Positions 22,541-36,259 of a stretch of 64,000 nucleotides of DNA are shown here, piece by piece. The position numbers and the translations under genes are program-made. The stretch spans positions 29,288,793 to 29,352,792 of the forward strand of contig OZ024802.1 of the NCBI GenBank assembly GCA_964017045.1. Reading direction: 5' to 3'. Below the pieces are notes generated by a model that was not told where the DNA came from, searched no databases, and was given only the letters and a program-made list of their open reading frames with translations. The first letter of the stretch is position 1. Every line of letters starts with the position of its first letter. This DNA is from Omphiscola glabra (lineage: Eukaryota > Mollusca > Gastropoda > Lymnaeidae).

Positions 22541-25500
22541 CTGAGGAGCTCTCCAAACAACAAGCTTTAGCCGTGCTTGGGAAGTCAATGGACCTAGCTC
22601 TCCAACCAACAAGCTTGGGGCAGTCAATGGACCTAGCTCTCCAAACAACAAACTTGGGGCAGTCAATGGACCTAGCTCTCCAAACAACAAACTTGGGGCA
22701 GTCAATGGACCTAGCTCTCCAAACAACAAACTTGGGGCAGTCAATGGACCTAGCTCTCCAACCAACAAACTTGGGGCAGTCAATGGACCTAGCTCTCCAA
22801 CCAACAAGCTTGGGGCAGTCAATGGACCTAGCTCTCCAAACAACAAGCTTGGGGCAGTCAATGGACCTAGCTCTCCAACCAACAAACTTGGGGCAGTCAA
22901 TGGACCTAGCTCTCCAACGAACAAACTTGGGGCAGTCAATGGACCTAGCTCTCCAACCAACAAACTTGGGGCAGTCAATGGACCGAGCTCTCCAACCAAC
23001 AAGCTTGGGGCAGTCAATGGACCTAGCTCTCCAACCAACAAACTTGGGGCAGTCAATGGACCTAGCTCTCCAACCAACAAACTTGGGGCAGTAAATGGAC
23101 CTAGCTCTCCAACCAACAAACTTGGGGCAGTCAATGGACCTAGCTCTCCAACCAACAAGCTTGGGGCAGTCAATGGACCTAACCCTCCAACCAACAAACT
23201 TGGGGCAGTCAATGGACCTAGCTCTCCAACCAACAAACTTGGGGCTGTCAATGGACCTAGCTCTCCAACCAACAAGCTTTAGCCGCGCTTGGGGCAGTCA
23301 ATGGACCTAGCTCTCCAACAAACAAGCTTGGGGCAGTCAATGGACCTAACTCTCCAACCAACAAGCTTGGGGCAGTCAATGGACCTAGCTCTCCAACCAA
23401 GAAGCTTTAGCCGTGCTTGGGGCAGTCAATGGACCTAGCTCCCCAACCAACAAGCTTGGGGCAGTCAATGGACCTAGCTCTCCAACCAACAAGCTTGGGG
23501 CAGTCAATGGACCTAGCTCTCCAACCAACAAACTTGGGGCAGTCAATGGACCGAGCTCTCCAACCAACAAGCTTGGGGCAGTCAATGGACGTAGCTCTCC
23601 AACCAACAAACTTGGGGCAGTCAATGGACCTAGCTCTCCAACCAACAAGCTTTAGCTGCGCTTGGGGCAGTCAATGGACCTAGCTCTCCAACAAACAAGC
23701 TTGGGGCAGTCAATGGACCTAGCTCTCCAACCAACAAGCTTGGGGCAGTCAATGGACCTAGCTCTCCAACCAACAAACTTGGGGCAGTCAATGGACCTAG
23801 CTCTCCAACCAACAAACTTGGGGCAGTCAATGGACCTAGCTCTCCAACCAACAAACGTGGGGCAGTCAATGGACCTAGCTCTCCAAACAACAAGCTTGGG
23901 GCAGTCAATGGACCTAGCTCTCCAACCAACAAGCTTGGGGCAGTCAATGGACCTAACCCTCCAACCAACAAACTTGGGGTAGTCAATGGACCTAGCTCTC
24001 CAACCAACAAGCTTGGGGCAGTCAATGGACCTAACTCTCCAACCAACAAACTTAGGGCAGTCAATGGACCTAGCTCTCCAACCAACAAACTTGGGGCAGT
24101 CAATGGACCTAGCTCTCCAACCAACAAGCTTTAGCCGCGCTTGGGGCAGTCAATGGACCTAGCTCTCCAACAAACAAGCTTGGGGCAGTCAATGGACCTA
24201 GCTCTCCAACCAACAAGCTTTAGCCGCGCTTGGGGCAGTCAATGGACCTAACTCTCCAACCAACAAGCTTGGGGCAGTCAATGGACCTAGCTCTCCAACC
24301 AACAAACTTGGGGCAGTCAATGGACCTAGCTCTCAAACCAACAAGCTTTAGCCGCGCTTGGGGCAGTCAATGGACCTAGCTCTCCAACCAACAAGCTTGG
24401 GTCAGTCAATGGACCTAGGTCTCCAACCAACAAGCTTGGGGCAGTCAATGGACCTAGCTCTCCAACCAACAAACTTAGGGCAGTCAATGGACCGAGCTCT
24501 CCAACCAACAAGCTTGGGGCAGTCAATGGACCTAGCTCTCCAACCAACAAACTTGGGGCAGTCAATGGACCTAGCTCTCCAACCAAGAAGCTTTAGCTGC
24601 GCTTGGGGCAGTCAATGGACCTAGCTCTCAAACAAACAAGTTTGGGGAAGTCAATGGACCTAGCTCTCCAACCAACAAGCTTGGGGCAGTCAATGGACCT
24701 AACTCTCCAACCAACAAACTTGGGGCAGTCAATGGACCTAGCTCTCCAACCAACAAACTTGGGGCTGTCAATGGACCTAGCTCTCCAACCAACAAGCTTT
24801 AGCCGCGCTTGGGGCAGTCAATGGACCTAGCTCTCCAACAAACAAGCTTGGGGCAGTCAATGGACCTAACTATCCAACCAACAAGCTTGGGGCAGTCAAT
24901 GGACCTAGCTCTCCAAAAAAGAAGCTTTAGCCGTGCTTGGGGCAGTCAATGGACCTAGCTCCCCAACCAACAAGCTTGGGGCAGTCAATGGACCTAGCTC
25001 TCCAACCAACAAGCTTGGGGCAGTCAATGGACCTAGCTCTCCAACCAACAAACTTGGGGCAGTCAATGGACCGAGCTCTCCAACCAACAAGCTTGGGGCA
25101 GTCAATGGACGTAGCTCTCCAACAAACAAGCTTGGGGCAGTCAATGGACCGAGCTCTCCAACCAACAAGCTTTAGCTGCGCTTGGGGCAGTCAATGGACC
25201 TAGCTCTCCAACAAACAAGCTTGGGGCAGTCAATGGACCTAACCCTCCAACCAACAAACTTGGGGTAGTCAATGGACCTAGCTCTCCAACCAACAAGCTT
25301 GGGGCAGTCAATGGACCTAACTCTCCAACCAACAAACTTAGGGCAGTCAATGGACCTAGCTCTCCAACCAACAAACTTGGGGCAGTCAATGGACCTAGCT
25401 CTCCAACCAACAAGCTTTAGCCGCTCTTGGGGCAGTCAATGGACCTAGCTCTCCAACAAACAAGCTTCAACAAGCTTTAGCCGCGCTTGGGGCAGTCAAT

Positions 25501-28500
25501 GGACCTAACTCTCCAACCAACAAGCTTGGGGCAGTCAATGGACCTAGCTCTCCAACCAACAAACTTGGGGCAGTCAATGGACCTAGCTCTCAAACCAACA
25601 AGCTTTAGCCGCGCTTGGGGCAGTCAATGGACCTAGCTCTCCAACCAACAAGCTTGGGGCAGTCAATGGACCTAGGTCTCCAACCAACAAGCTTGGGGCA
25701 GTCAATGGACCTAGCTCTCCAACCAACAAACTTGGGGCAGTCAATGGACCGAGCTCTCCAACCAACAAGCTTGGGGCAGTCAATGGACCTAGCTCTCCAA
25801 CCAACAAACTTGGGGCAGTCAATGGACCTAGCTCTCCAACCAAGAAGCTTTAGCTGCGCTTGGGGCAGTCAATGGACCTAGCTCTCAAACAAACAAGTTT
25901 GGGGAAGTCAATGGACCTAGCTCTCCAACCAACAAGCTTGGGGCAGTCAATGGACCTAGCTCTCCAACCAACAGCTTTAGCCGCGCTTGGGGCGGTCAAT
26001 GGACCTAGCTCTCCAACCAACAAGCTTGGGGCAGTCAATGGACCTAGCTCTCAAACCAACGAGCTTGGGGCAGTCAATGGACCTAGCTCTCCAACCAACA
26101 ACCTTGGGGCAGTCAATGGACCTAGCTCTCCAACCAACAAGCTTTAGCCGCGCTTGGGGCAGTCAATGGACCTAGCTCTCTAACCAACAAGCTTGGGGCA
26201 GTCAATGGACCTAGCTCTCCAACCAACGAGCTTGGGGCAGTCAATGAACCTAGCTCTCCAACCAACAAGCTTGGGGCAGTCAATGGACCTAGCTCTCCAA
26301 ACAACAAGCTTTAGCCGCGCTTGGGAAGTCAATGGACCTAGCTCTCCAACCAACAAGTTTGGGAAGTCAATGGACCTAGCTCTCCAACAAACAAGCTTTA
26401 GCCGCGCTTGGGGCAGTCAATGGACCTAGCTCTCCAACAAACAAGCTTGGGGAAGTCAATGGACCTAGCTCTCCAACCAACAAGCTTGGGGCAGTCAATG
26501 GACCTAGCTCTCTAACCTACAAGCTTTAGCCGCGCTTGGGGCAGTCAATGGACCTAGCTCTCCAACCAACAACCTTGGGGCAGTCAATGGACCTAGCTCT
26601 CCAACCAACAAGCTTTAGCCGCGCTTGGGGCAGTCAATGGACCTAGCTCTCCAACCAACAAGCTTGGGGCAGTCAATGGACCTAGCTCTCCAACCAACGA
26701 GCTTGGGGCAGTCAATGGACCTAGCTCTCCAACCAACAAGCTTGGGGCAGTCAATGGACCTAGCTCTCCAAACAACAAGCTTTAGCCGCGCTTGGGAAGT
26801 CAATGGACCTAGCTCTCCAACCAACAAGTTTGGGAAGTCAATGGACCTAGCTCTCCAACAAACAAGCTTGGGGCAGTCAATGGACCTAGCTCTCCAACCA
26901 ACAAACTTAGGGCAGTCAATGGACCTAGCTCTCCAACCAACAAACTTGGGGCAGTCAATGGACCTAGCTCTCCAACCAACAAGCTTTAGCCGCGCTTGGG
27001 GCAGTCAATGGACCTAGCTCTCCAACAAACAAGCTTGGGGCAGTCAATGGACCTAGCTCTCCAACCAACAAGCTTTAGCCGCGCTTGGGGCAGTCAATGG
27101 ACCTAACTCTCCAACCAACAAGCTTGGGGCAGTCAATGGACCTAGCTCTCCAACCAACAAACTTGGGGCAGTCAATGGACCTAGCTCTCAAACCAACAAG
27201 CTTTAGCCGCGCTTGGGGCAGTCAATGGACCTAGCTCTCCAACCAACAAGCTTGGGTCAGTCAATGGACCTAGGTCTCCAACCAACAAGCTTGGGGCAGT
27301 CAATGGACCTAGCTCTCCAACCAACAAACTTAGGGCAGTCAATGGACCGAGCTCTCCAACCAACAAGCTTGGGGCAGTCAATGGACCTAGCTCTCCAACC
27401 AACAAACTTGGGGCAGTCAATGGACCTAGCTCTCCAACCAAGAAGCTTTAGCTGCGCTTGGGGCAGTCAATGGACCTAGCTCTCAAACAAACAAGTTTGG
27501 GGAAGTCAATGGACCTAGCTCTCCAACCAACAAGCTTGGGGCAGTCAATGGACCTAACCCTCCAACCAACAAACTTGGGGCAGTCAATGGACCTAGCTCT
27601 CCAACCAACAAACTTGGGGCTGTCAATGGACCTAGCTCTCCAACCAACAAGCTTTAGCCGCGCTTGGGGCAGTCAATGGACCTAGCTCTCCAACAAACAA
27701 GCTTGGGGCAGTCAATGGACCTAACTATCCAACCAACAAGCTTGGGGCAGTCAATGGACCTAGCTCTCCAAAAAAGAAGCTTTAGCCGTGCTTGGGGCAG
27801 TCAATGGACCTAGCTCCCCAACCAACAAGCTTGGGGCAGTCAATGGACCTAGCTCTCCAACCAACAAGCTTGGGGCAGTCAATGGACCTAGCTCTCCAAC
27901 CAACAAACTTGGGGCAGTCAATGGACCGAGCTCTCCAACCAACAAGCTTGGGGCAGTCAATGGACGTAGCTCTCCAACCAACAAACTTGGGGCAGTCAAT
28001 GGACCGAGCTCTCCAACCAACAAGCTTTAGCTGCGCTTGGGGCAGTCAATGGACCTAGCTCTCCAACAAACAAGCTTGGGGCAGTCAATGGACCTAGCTC
28101 TCCAACCAACAAGCTTGGGGCAGTCAATGGACCTAGCTCTCCAACCAACAAACTTGGGGCAGTCAATGGACCTAGCTCTCCAACCAACAAACTTGGGGCA
28201 GTCAATGGACCTAGCTCTCCAACCAACAAACTTGGGGCAGTCAATGGACCTAGCTCTCCAAACAACAAGCTTGGGGCAGTCAATGGACCTAGCTCTCCAA
28301 CCAACAAGCTTGGGGCAGTCAATGGACCTAACCCTCCAACCAACAAACTTGGGGTAGTCAATGGACCTAGCTCTCCAACCAACAAGCTTGGGGCAGTCAA
28401 TGGACCTAACTCTCCAACCAACAAACTTAGGGCAGTCAATGGACCTAGCTCTCCAACCAACAAACTTGGGGCAGTCAATGGACCTAGCTCTCCAACCAAC

Positions 28501-31500
28501 AAGCTTTAGCCGCGCTTGGGGCAGTCAATGGACCTAGCTCTCCAACAAACAAGCTTCAGCAAGCTTTAGCCGCGCTTGGGGCAGTCAATGGACCTAACTC
28601 TCCAACCAACAAGCTTGGGGCAGTCAATGGACCTAGCTCTCCAACCAACAAACTTGGGGCAGTCAATGGACCTAGCTCTCAAACCAACAAGCTTTAGCCG
28701 CGCTTGGGGCAGTCAATGGACCTAGCTCTCCAACCAACAAGCTTGGGGCAGTCAATGGACCTAGGTCTCCAACCAACAAGCTTGGGGCAGTCAATGGACC
28801 TAGCTCTCCAACCAACAAACTTGGGGCAGTCAATGGACCGAGCTCTCCAACCAACAAGCTTGGGGCAGTCAATGGACCTAGCTCTCCAACCAACAAACTT
28901 GGGGCAGTCAATGGACCTAGCTCTCCAACCAAGAAGCTTTAGCTGCGCTTGGGGCAGTCAATGGACCTAGCTCTCAAACAAACAAGTTTGGGGAAGTCAA
29001 TGGACCTAGCTCTCCAACCAACAAGCTTGGGGCAGTCAATGGACCTAGCTCTCCAACCAACAGCTTTAGCCGCGCTTGGGGCGGTCAATGGACCTAGCTC
29101 TCCAACCAACAAGCTTGGGGCAGTCAATGGACCTAGCTCTCAAACCAACGAGCTTGGGGCAGTCAATGGACCTAGCTCTCCAACCAACAACCTTGGGGCA
29201 GTCAATGGACCTAGCTCTCCAACCAACAAGCTTTAGCCGCGCTTGGGGCAGTCAATGGACCTAGCTCTCTAACCAACAAGCTTGGGGCAGTCAATGGACC
29301 TAGCTCTCCAACCAACGAGCTTGGGGCAGTCAATGAACCTAGCTCTCCAACCAACAAGCTTGGGGCAGTCAATGGACCTAGCTCTCCAAACAACAAGCTT
29401 TAGCCGCGCTTGGGAAGTCAATGGACCTAGCTCTCCAACCAACAAGTTTGGGAAGTCAATGGACCTAGCTCTCCAACAAACAAGCTTTAGCCGCGCTTGG
29501 GGCAGTCAATGGACCTAGCTCTCCAACAAACAAGCTTGGGGAAGTCAATGGACCTAGCTCTCCAACCAACAAGCTTGGGGCAGTCAATGGACCTAGCTCT
29601 CTAACCTACAAGCTTTAGCCGCGCTTGGGGCAGTCAATGGACCTAGCTCTCCAACCAACAACCTTGGGGCAGTCAATGGACCTAGCTCTCCAACCAACAA
29701 GCTTTAGCCGCGCTTGGGGCAGTCAATGGACCTAGCTCTCCAACCAACAAGCTTGGGGCAGTCAATGGACCTAGCTCTCCAACCAACGAGCTTGGGGCAG
29801 TCAATGGACCTAGCTCTCCAACCAACAAGCTTGGGGCAGTCAATGGACCTAGCTCTCCAAACAACAAGCTTTAGCCGCGCTTGGGAAGTCAATGGACCTA
29901 GCTCTCCAACCAACAAGTTTGGGAAGTCAATGGACCTAGCTCTCCAACAAACAAGCTTGGGGCAGTCAATGGACCTAGCTCTCCAACCAACAAGCTTGGG
30001 AAGTCAATGGACCTAGCTCTCCAACCAACAAACTTGGGGCAGTCAATGGACCTAGCTCTCCAAACAACAAACTTGGGGCAGTCAATGGACCTAGCTCTCC
30101 AAACAACAAACTTGGGGCAGTCAATGGACCTAGCTCTCCAACCAACAAACTTGGGGCAGTCAATGGACCTAGCTCTCCAACCAACAAGCTTGGGGCAGTC
30201 AATGGACCTAGCTCTCCAAACAACAAGCTTGGGGCAGTCAATGGACCTAGCTCTCCAACCAACAAACTTGGGGCAGTCAATGGACCTAGCTCTCCAACCA
30301 ACAAACTTGGGGCAGTCAATGGACCTAGCTCTCCAACCAACAAACTTGGTGCAGTCAATGGACCGAGCTCTCCAACCAACAAGCTTGGGGCAGTCAATGG
30401 ACCTAGCTCTCCAACCAACAAACTTGGGGCAGTCAATGGACCTAGCTCTCCAACCAACAAACTTGGGGCAGTCAATGGACCTAGCTCTCCAACCAACAAA
30501 CTTGGGGCAGTCAATGGACCTAGCTCTCCAACCAACAAGCTTGGGGCAGTCAATGGACCTAACCCTCCAACCAACAAACTTGGGGCAGTCAATGGACCTA
30601 GCTCTCCAACCAACAAACTTGGGGCAGTCAATGGACCTAGCTCTCCAACCAACAAGCTTTAGCCGCGCTTGGGGCAGTCAATGGACCTAGCTCTCCAACA
30701 AACAAGCTTCGGGCAGTCAATGGACCTAACTCTCCAACCAACAAGCTTGGGGCAGTCAATGGACCTAGCTCTCCAACCAAGAAGCTTTAGCCGTGCTTGG
30801 GGCAGTCAATGGACCTAGCTCCCCAACCAACAAGCTTGGGGCAGTCAATGGACCTAGCTCTCCAACCAACAAGCTTGGGGCAGTCAATGGACCTAGCTCT
30901 CCAACCAACAAACTTGGGGCAGTCAATGGACCGAGCTCTCCAACCAACAAGCTTGGGGCAGTCAATGGACCTAGCTCTCCAACCAACAAACTTGGGGCAG
31001 TCAATGGACCTAGCTCTCCAACCAAAAAGCTTTAGCTGCGCTTGGGGCAGTCAATGGACCTAGCTCTCCAACCAACAAGCTTGGGGCAGTCAATGGACCT
31101 AGCTCTCCAACCAACAAACTTTAGCCGCGCTTGGGAAGTCAATGGACCTAGCTCTCCAACCAACAACTTTGGGAAGTCAATGGACCTAGCTCTCCAACCA
31201 ACAAGCTTTAGCCGCGCTGGGGGCAGTCAATGGACCTAGCTCTCCAACAAACAAGCTTGGGGAAGTCAATGGACCTAGCTCTCCAACCAACAAGCTTGGG
31301 GCAGTCAATGGACCTAGCTCTCCAACCAACAAACTTGGGGCAGTCAATGGACCTAGCTCTCCAACCAACAAACTTGGGGCAGTCAATGGACCTAGCTCTC
31401 CAACCAACAAACTTGGGGCAGTCAATGGACCTAGCTCTCCAACCAACAAGCTTGGGGCAGTCAATGGACCTAACCCTCCAACCAACAAACTTGGGGCAGT

Positions 31501-34500
31501 CAATGGACCTAGCTCTCCAACCAACAAACTTGGGGCAGTCAATGGACCTAGCTCTCCAACCAACAAGCTTTAGCCGCGCTTGGGGCAGTCAATGGACCTA
31601 GCTCTCCAACAAACAAGCTTCGGGCAGTCAATGGACCTAACTCTCCAACCAACAAGCTTGGGGCAGTCAATGGACCTAGCTCTCCAACCAAGAAGCTTTA
31701 GCCGTGCTTGGGGCAGTCAATGGACCTAGCTCCCCAACCAACAAGCTTGGGGCAGTCAATGGACCTAGCTCTCCAACCAACAAGCTTGGGGCAGTCAATG
31801 GACCTAGCTCTCCAACCAACAAACTTGGGGCAGTCAATGGACCGAGCTCTCCAACCAACAAGCTTGGGGCAGTCAATGGACCTAGCTCTCCAACCAACAA
31901 ACTTGGGGCAGTCAATGGACCTAGCTCTCCAACCAAAAAGCTTTAGCTGCGCTTGGGGCAGTCAATGGACCTAGCTCTCCAACCAACAAGCTTGGGGCAG
32001 TCAATGGACCTAGCTCTCCAACCAACAAACTTTAGCCGCGCTTGGGAAGTCAATGGACCTAGCTCTCCAACCAACAACTTTGGGAAGTCAATGGACCTAG
32101 CTCTCCAACCAACAAGCTTTAGCCGCGCTGGGGGCAGTCAATGGACCTAGCTCTCCAACAAACAAGCTTGGGGAAGTCAATGGACCTAGCTCTCCAACCA
32201 ACAAGCTTGGGGCAGTCAATGGACCTAGCTCTCTAACCAACAAGCTTTAGCCGCGCTTGGGGCAGTCAATGGACCTAGCTCTCCAACCAACAACCTTGGG
32301 GCAGTCAATGGACCTAGCTCTCCAACCAACAAGCTTTAGCCGCGCTTGGGGCAGTCAATGGACCTAGCTCTCCAACCAACAAGCTTGGGGCAGTCAATGG
32401 ACCTAGCTCTCCAACCAACAAGTTTGGGAAGTCAATGGACCTAGCTCTCCAACAAACAAGCTTGGGGCAGTCAATGGACCTAGCTCTCCAACCAACAAGC
32501 TTGGGAAGTCAATGGACCTAGCTCTCCAACCAACAAACTTGGGGCAGTCAATGGACCTAGCTCTCCAAACAACAAACTTGGGGCAGTCAATGGACCTAGC
32601 TCTCCAAACAACAAACTTGGGGCAGTCAATGGACCTAGCTCTCCAACCAACAAACTTGGGGCAGTCAATGGACCTAGCTCTCCAACCAACAAGCTTGGGG
32701 CAGTCAATGGACCTAGCTCTCCAAACAACAAGCTTGGGGCAGTCAATGGACCTAGCTCTCCAACCAACAAACTTGGGGCAGTCAATGGACCTAGCTCTCC
32801 AACCAACAAACTTGGGGCAGTCAATGGACCTAGCTCTCCAACCAACAAACTTGGGGCAGTCAATGGACCGAGCTCTCCAACCAACAAGCTTGGGGCAGTC
32901 AATGGACCTAGCTCTCCAACCAACAAACTTGGGGCAGTCAATGGACCTAGCTCTCCAACCAACAAACTTGAGGCAGTCAATGGACCTAGCTCTCCAACCA
33001 ACAAACTTGGGGCAGTCAATGGACCTAGCTCTCCAACCAACAAGCTTGGGGCAGTCAATGGACCTAACCCTCCAACCAACAAACTTGGGGCAGTCAATGG
33101 ACCTAGCTCTCCAACCAACAAACTTGGGGCAGTCAATGGACCTAGCTCTCCAACCAACAAGCTTTAGCCGCGCTTGGGGCAGTCAATGGACCTAGCTCTC
33201 CAACAAACAAGCTTCGGGCAGTCAATGGACCTAACTCTCCAACCAACAAGCTTGGGGCAGTCAATGGACCTAGCTCTCCAACCAAGAAGCTTTAGCCGTG
33301 CTTGGGGCAGTCAATGGACCTAGCTCCCCAACCAACAAACTTGGGGCAGTCAATGGACCTAGCTCTCCAACCAACAAACTTGGGGCAGTCAATGGACCTA
33401 GCTCTCCAACCAACAAGCTTGGGGCAGTCAATGGACCTAACCCTCCAACCAACAAACTTGGGGCAGTCAATGGACCTAGCTCTCCAACCAAAAAGCTTTA
33501 GCCGCGCTTGGGGCAGTCAATGGACCTAGCTCTCCAACAAACAAGCTTGGGGCAGTCAATGGACCTAGCTCTCCAACCAACAAACTTGGGGCAGTCAATG
33601 GACCGAGCTCTCCAACCAACAAGCTTGGGGCAGTCAATGGACCTAGCTCTCCAACCAACAAACTTGGGGCAGTCAATGGACCTAGCTCTCCAACCAAAAA
33701 GCTTTAGCTGCGCTTGGGGCAGTCAATGGACCTAGCTCTCCAACCAACAAGCTTGGGGCAGTCAATGGACCTAGCTCTCCAACCAACAAACTTTAGCCGC
33801 GCTTGGGAAGTCAATGGACCTAGCTCTCCAAACAACAACTTTGGGAAGTCAATGGACCTAGCTCTCCAACCAACAAGCTTTAGCCGCGCTGGGGGCAGTC
33901 AATGGACCTAGCTCTCCAACAAACAAGCTTGGGGAAGTCAATGGACCTAGCTCTCCAACCAACAAGCTTGGGGCAGTCAATGGACCTAGCTCTCTAACCA
34001 ACAAGCTTTAGCCGCGCTTGGGGCAGTCAATGGACCTAGCTCTCCAACCAACAACCTTGGGGCAGTCAATGGACCTAGCTCTCCAACCAACAAGCTTTAG
34101 CCGCGCTTGGGGCAGTCAATGGACCTAGCTCTCCAACCAACAAGCTTGGGGCAGTCAATGGACCTAGCTCTCCAACCAACGAGCTTGGGGCAGTCAATGG
34201 ACCTAGCTCTCCAACCAACAAGCTTGGGGCAGTCAATGGACCTAGCTCTCCAAACAACAAGCTTTAGCCGCGCTTGGGAAGTCAATGGACCTAGCTCTCC
34301 AACCAACAAGTTTGGGAAGTCAATGGACCTAGCTCTCCAACAAACAAGCTTGGGGCAGTCAATGGACCTAGCTCTCCAACCAACAAGCTTGGGGCAGTCA
34401 ATGGACCTAGCTCTCCAAACAACAAACTTGGGGCAGTCAATGGACCTAGCTCTCCAAACAACAAACTTGGGGCAGTCAATGGACCTAGCTCTCCAAACAA

Positions 34501-35811
34501 CAAACTTGGGGCAGTCAATGGACCTAGCTCTCCAACCAACAAACTTGGGGCAGTCAATGGACCTAGCTCTCCAACCAACAAGCTTGGGGCAGTCAATGGA
34601 CCTAGCTCTCCAAACAACAAGCTTGGGGCAGTCAATGGACCTAGCTCTCCAACCAACAAACTTGGGGCAGTCAATGGACCTAGCTCTCCAACCAACAAAC
34701 TTGGGGCAGTCAATGGACCTAGCTCTCCAACCAACAAACTTGGGGCAGTCAATGGACCGAGCTCTCCAACCAACAAGCTTGGGGCAGTCAATGGACCTAG
34801 CTCTCCAACCAACAAACTTGGGGCAGTCAATGGACCTAGCTCTCCAACCAACAAACTTGGGGCAGTCAATGGACCTAGCTCTCCAATCAACAAACTTGGG
34901 GCAGTCAATGGACCTAGCTCTCCAACCAACAAGCTTGGGGCAGTCAATGGACCTAACCCTCCAACCAACAAACTTGGGGCAGTCAATGGACCTAGCTCTC
35001 CAACCAAAAAGCTTTAGCCGCGCTTGGGGCAGTCAATGGACCTAGCTCTCCAACCAACAAACTTGGGGCAGTCAATGGACCTAGCTCTCCAACCAACAAA
35101 CTTGGGGCAGTCAATGGACCTAGCTCTCCAACCAACAAGCTTGGGGCAGTCAATGGACCTAGCTCTCCAACCAACAAGCTTGGGGCAGTCAATGGACCTA
35201 GCTCTCCAAACAACAAGTTTGGGGCAGTCAATGGACCTAGCTCTCCAACCAACAAGTTTGGGGCAGTCAATGGACCTAGCTCTCCAAACAACAAGTTTGG
35301 GGCAGTCAATGGACCTAGCTCTCCAACCAACAAGCTTGGGGCAGTCAATGGACCTAGCTCTCCAACCAACAAGTTTGGGGCAGTCAATGGACGTAGCTCT
35401 CCAACCAACAAGTTTGGGGCAGTCAATGGACCTAGCTCTCCAACCAACAAGCTTGGGGCAGTCAATGGACCTAGCTCTCCAAACAACAAGCTTGGGGCAG
35501 TCAATGGACCTAGCTCTCCAAACAACAAGCTTGGGGCAGTCAATGGACCTAGCTCTCCAAACAACAAGCTTGGGGCAGTCAATGGACCTAGATCTCCAAA
35601 CAGCAAGCTTGGGGCAGTCAATGGACCTAGCTCTCCAAACAACAAGCTTGGGGCAGTCAATGGACCTATCTCTCCAAACAACAAGCTTTAGCCGTGCTTG
35701 GGAAGTCAATGGACCTAGCTCTCCAACCAACAAGCTTGGGGCAGTCAATGGACCCAGCTCTCCAAACAACAAGCTTTAGCCGCGCTTGGGAAGTCAATGG
35801 ACCTAGTGTTA
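22541..35811. repeat. 13.3-kb satellite of a 39-bp unit
   Basis: About 340 units of CTTGGGGCAGTCAATGGACC + TAGCTCTCCAACCAACAAG, most with a HindIII-type AAGCTT at the unit junction. An interrupted unit, AAGCTTTAGCCGCGCTTGGG, breaks the array every few units and puts TAG stops into the otherwise open frames. Larger blocks repeat: the variant series at 24,326-25,400 returns at +2,855, that at 25,583-26,800 at +3,089, 29,975-30,660 at +2,505 and 30,793-31,240 at +911. Open frames up to 312 codons (MDLALQPTSLGQS or LLVGELGPLTAPS repeats) occur on both strands. I treat the array as non-coding. Confidence 0.97.
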
Positions 35812-36134
35812 TTTCTTAGAAATTGATGACGCCAGCTAGCAGCACATCATCATCATAGCATCATGCCTACCTTTCCTTAGTTAACTACCACCGATGATTG
35901 CAGACAACGACGTTCGACTGATAATTGAGGCACAAATAAATCTGAAGTCTAATATGGCTAGTGATTGTGGTCGTAAAGTCGAAAGGTTGTAAGTTGCATA
36001 GGTCGTAAGTCGAGCATGTACTGTAGTTCATATATTTTATTAAATGTATCAAATGGACAAGTAGAGCCACTACAGAAACCAACATTTTTAATGTAGCTAC
36101 CTTGGATGGCTCATGAGCCAATGGCCTGGACCAC

Positions 36135-36253
36135 CTGATTGGCTATCTCATCAAAACATTTCTCAAACCACTGTCGTTCTCTAACATGAGGGAGCTGCTC
36201 TCCACTTCTACCATCTTTGATCTCTTCAGTAAAAGTTAAGTCTTGTCTCAGAC
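36135..36253 (-). CDS. Candidate coding exon, minus strand
   Basis: Acceptor TTTATCTTTCAG. One frame reads LRQDLTFTEEIKDGRSGEQL then PHVRERQWFEKCFDEIANQ. Using CAG/GTGGTC as donor it joins in phase 0 to the exon at 18,573, with both satellites inside the intron. Without splicing, the frame continues VVQAIGS to TGA at 36,111-36,113. Two decayed copies lie at about 48,905-49,035 and 50,280-50,420. The composition is protein-like but I recognise no family, and no upstream exon was found. Confidence 0.42.
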
Positions 36254-36259
36254 CTGAAA

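Noticed and set aside
22469..35772. Dozens of open frames of 60-312 codons on both strands
   Set aside because: They are periodic translations of a 39-bp satellite unit, open in several frames on both strands and cut by TAG in the recurrent TTTAGCCGCG unit.
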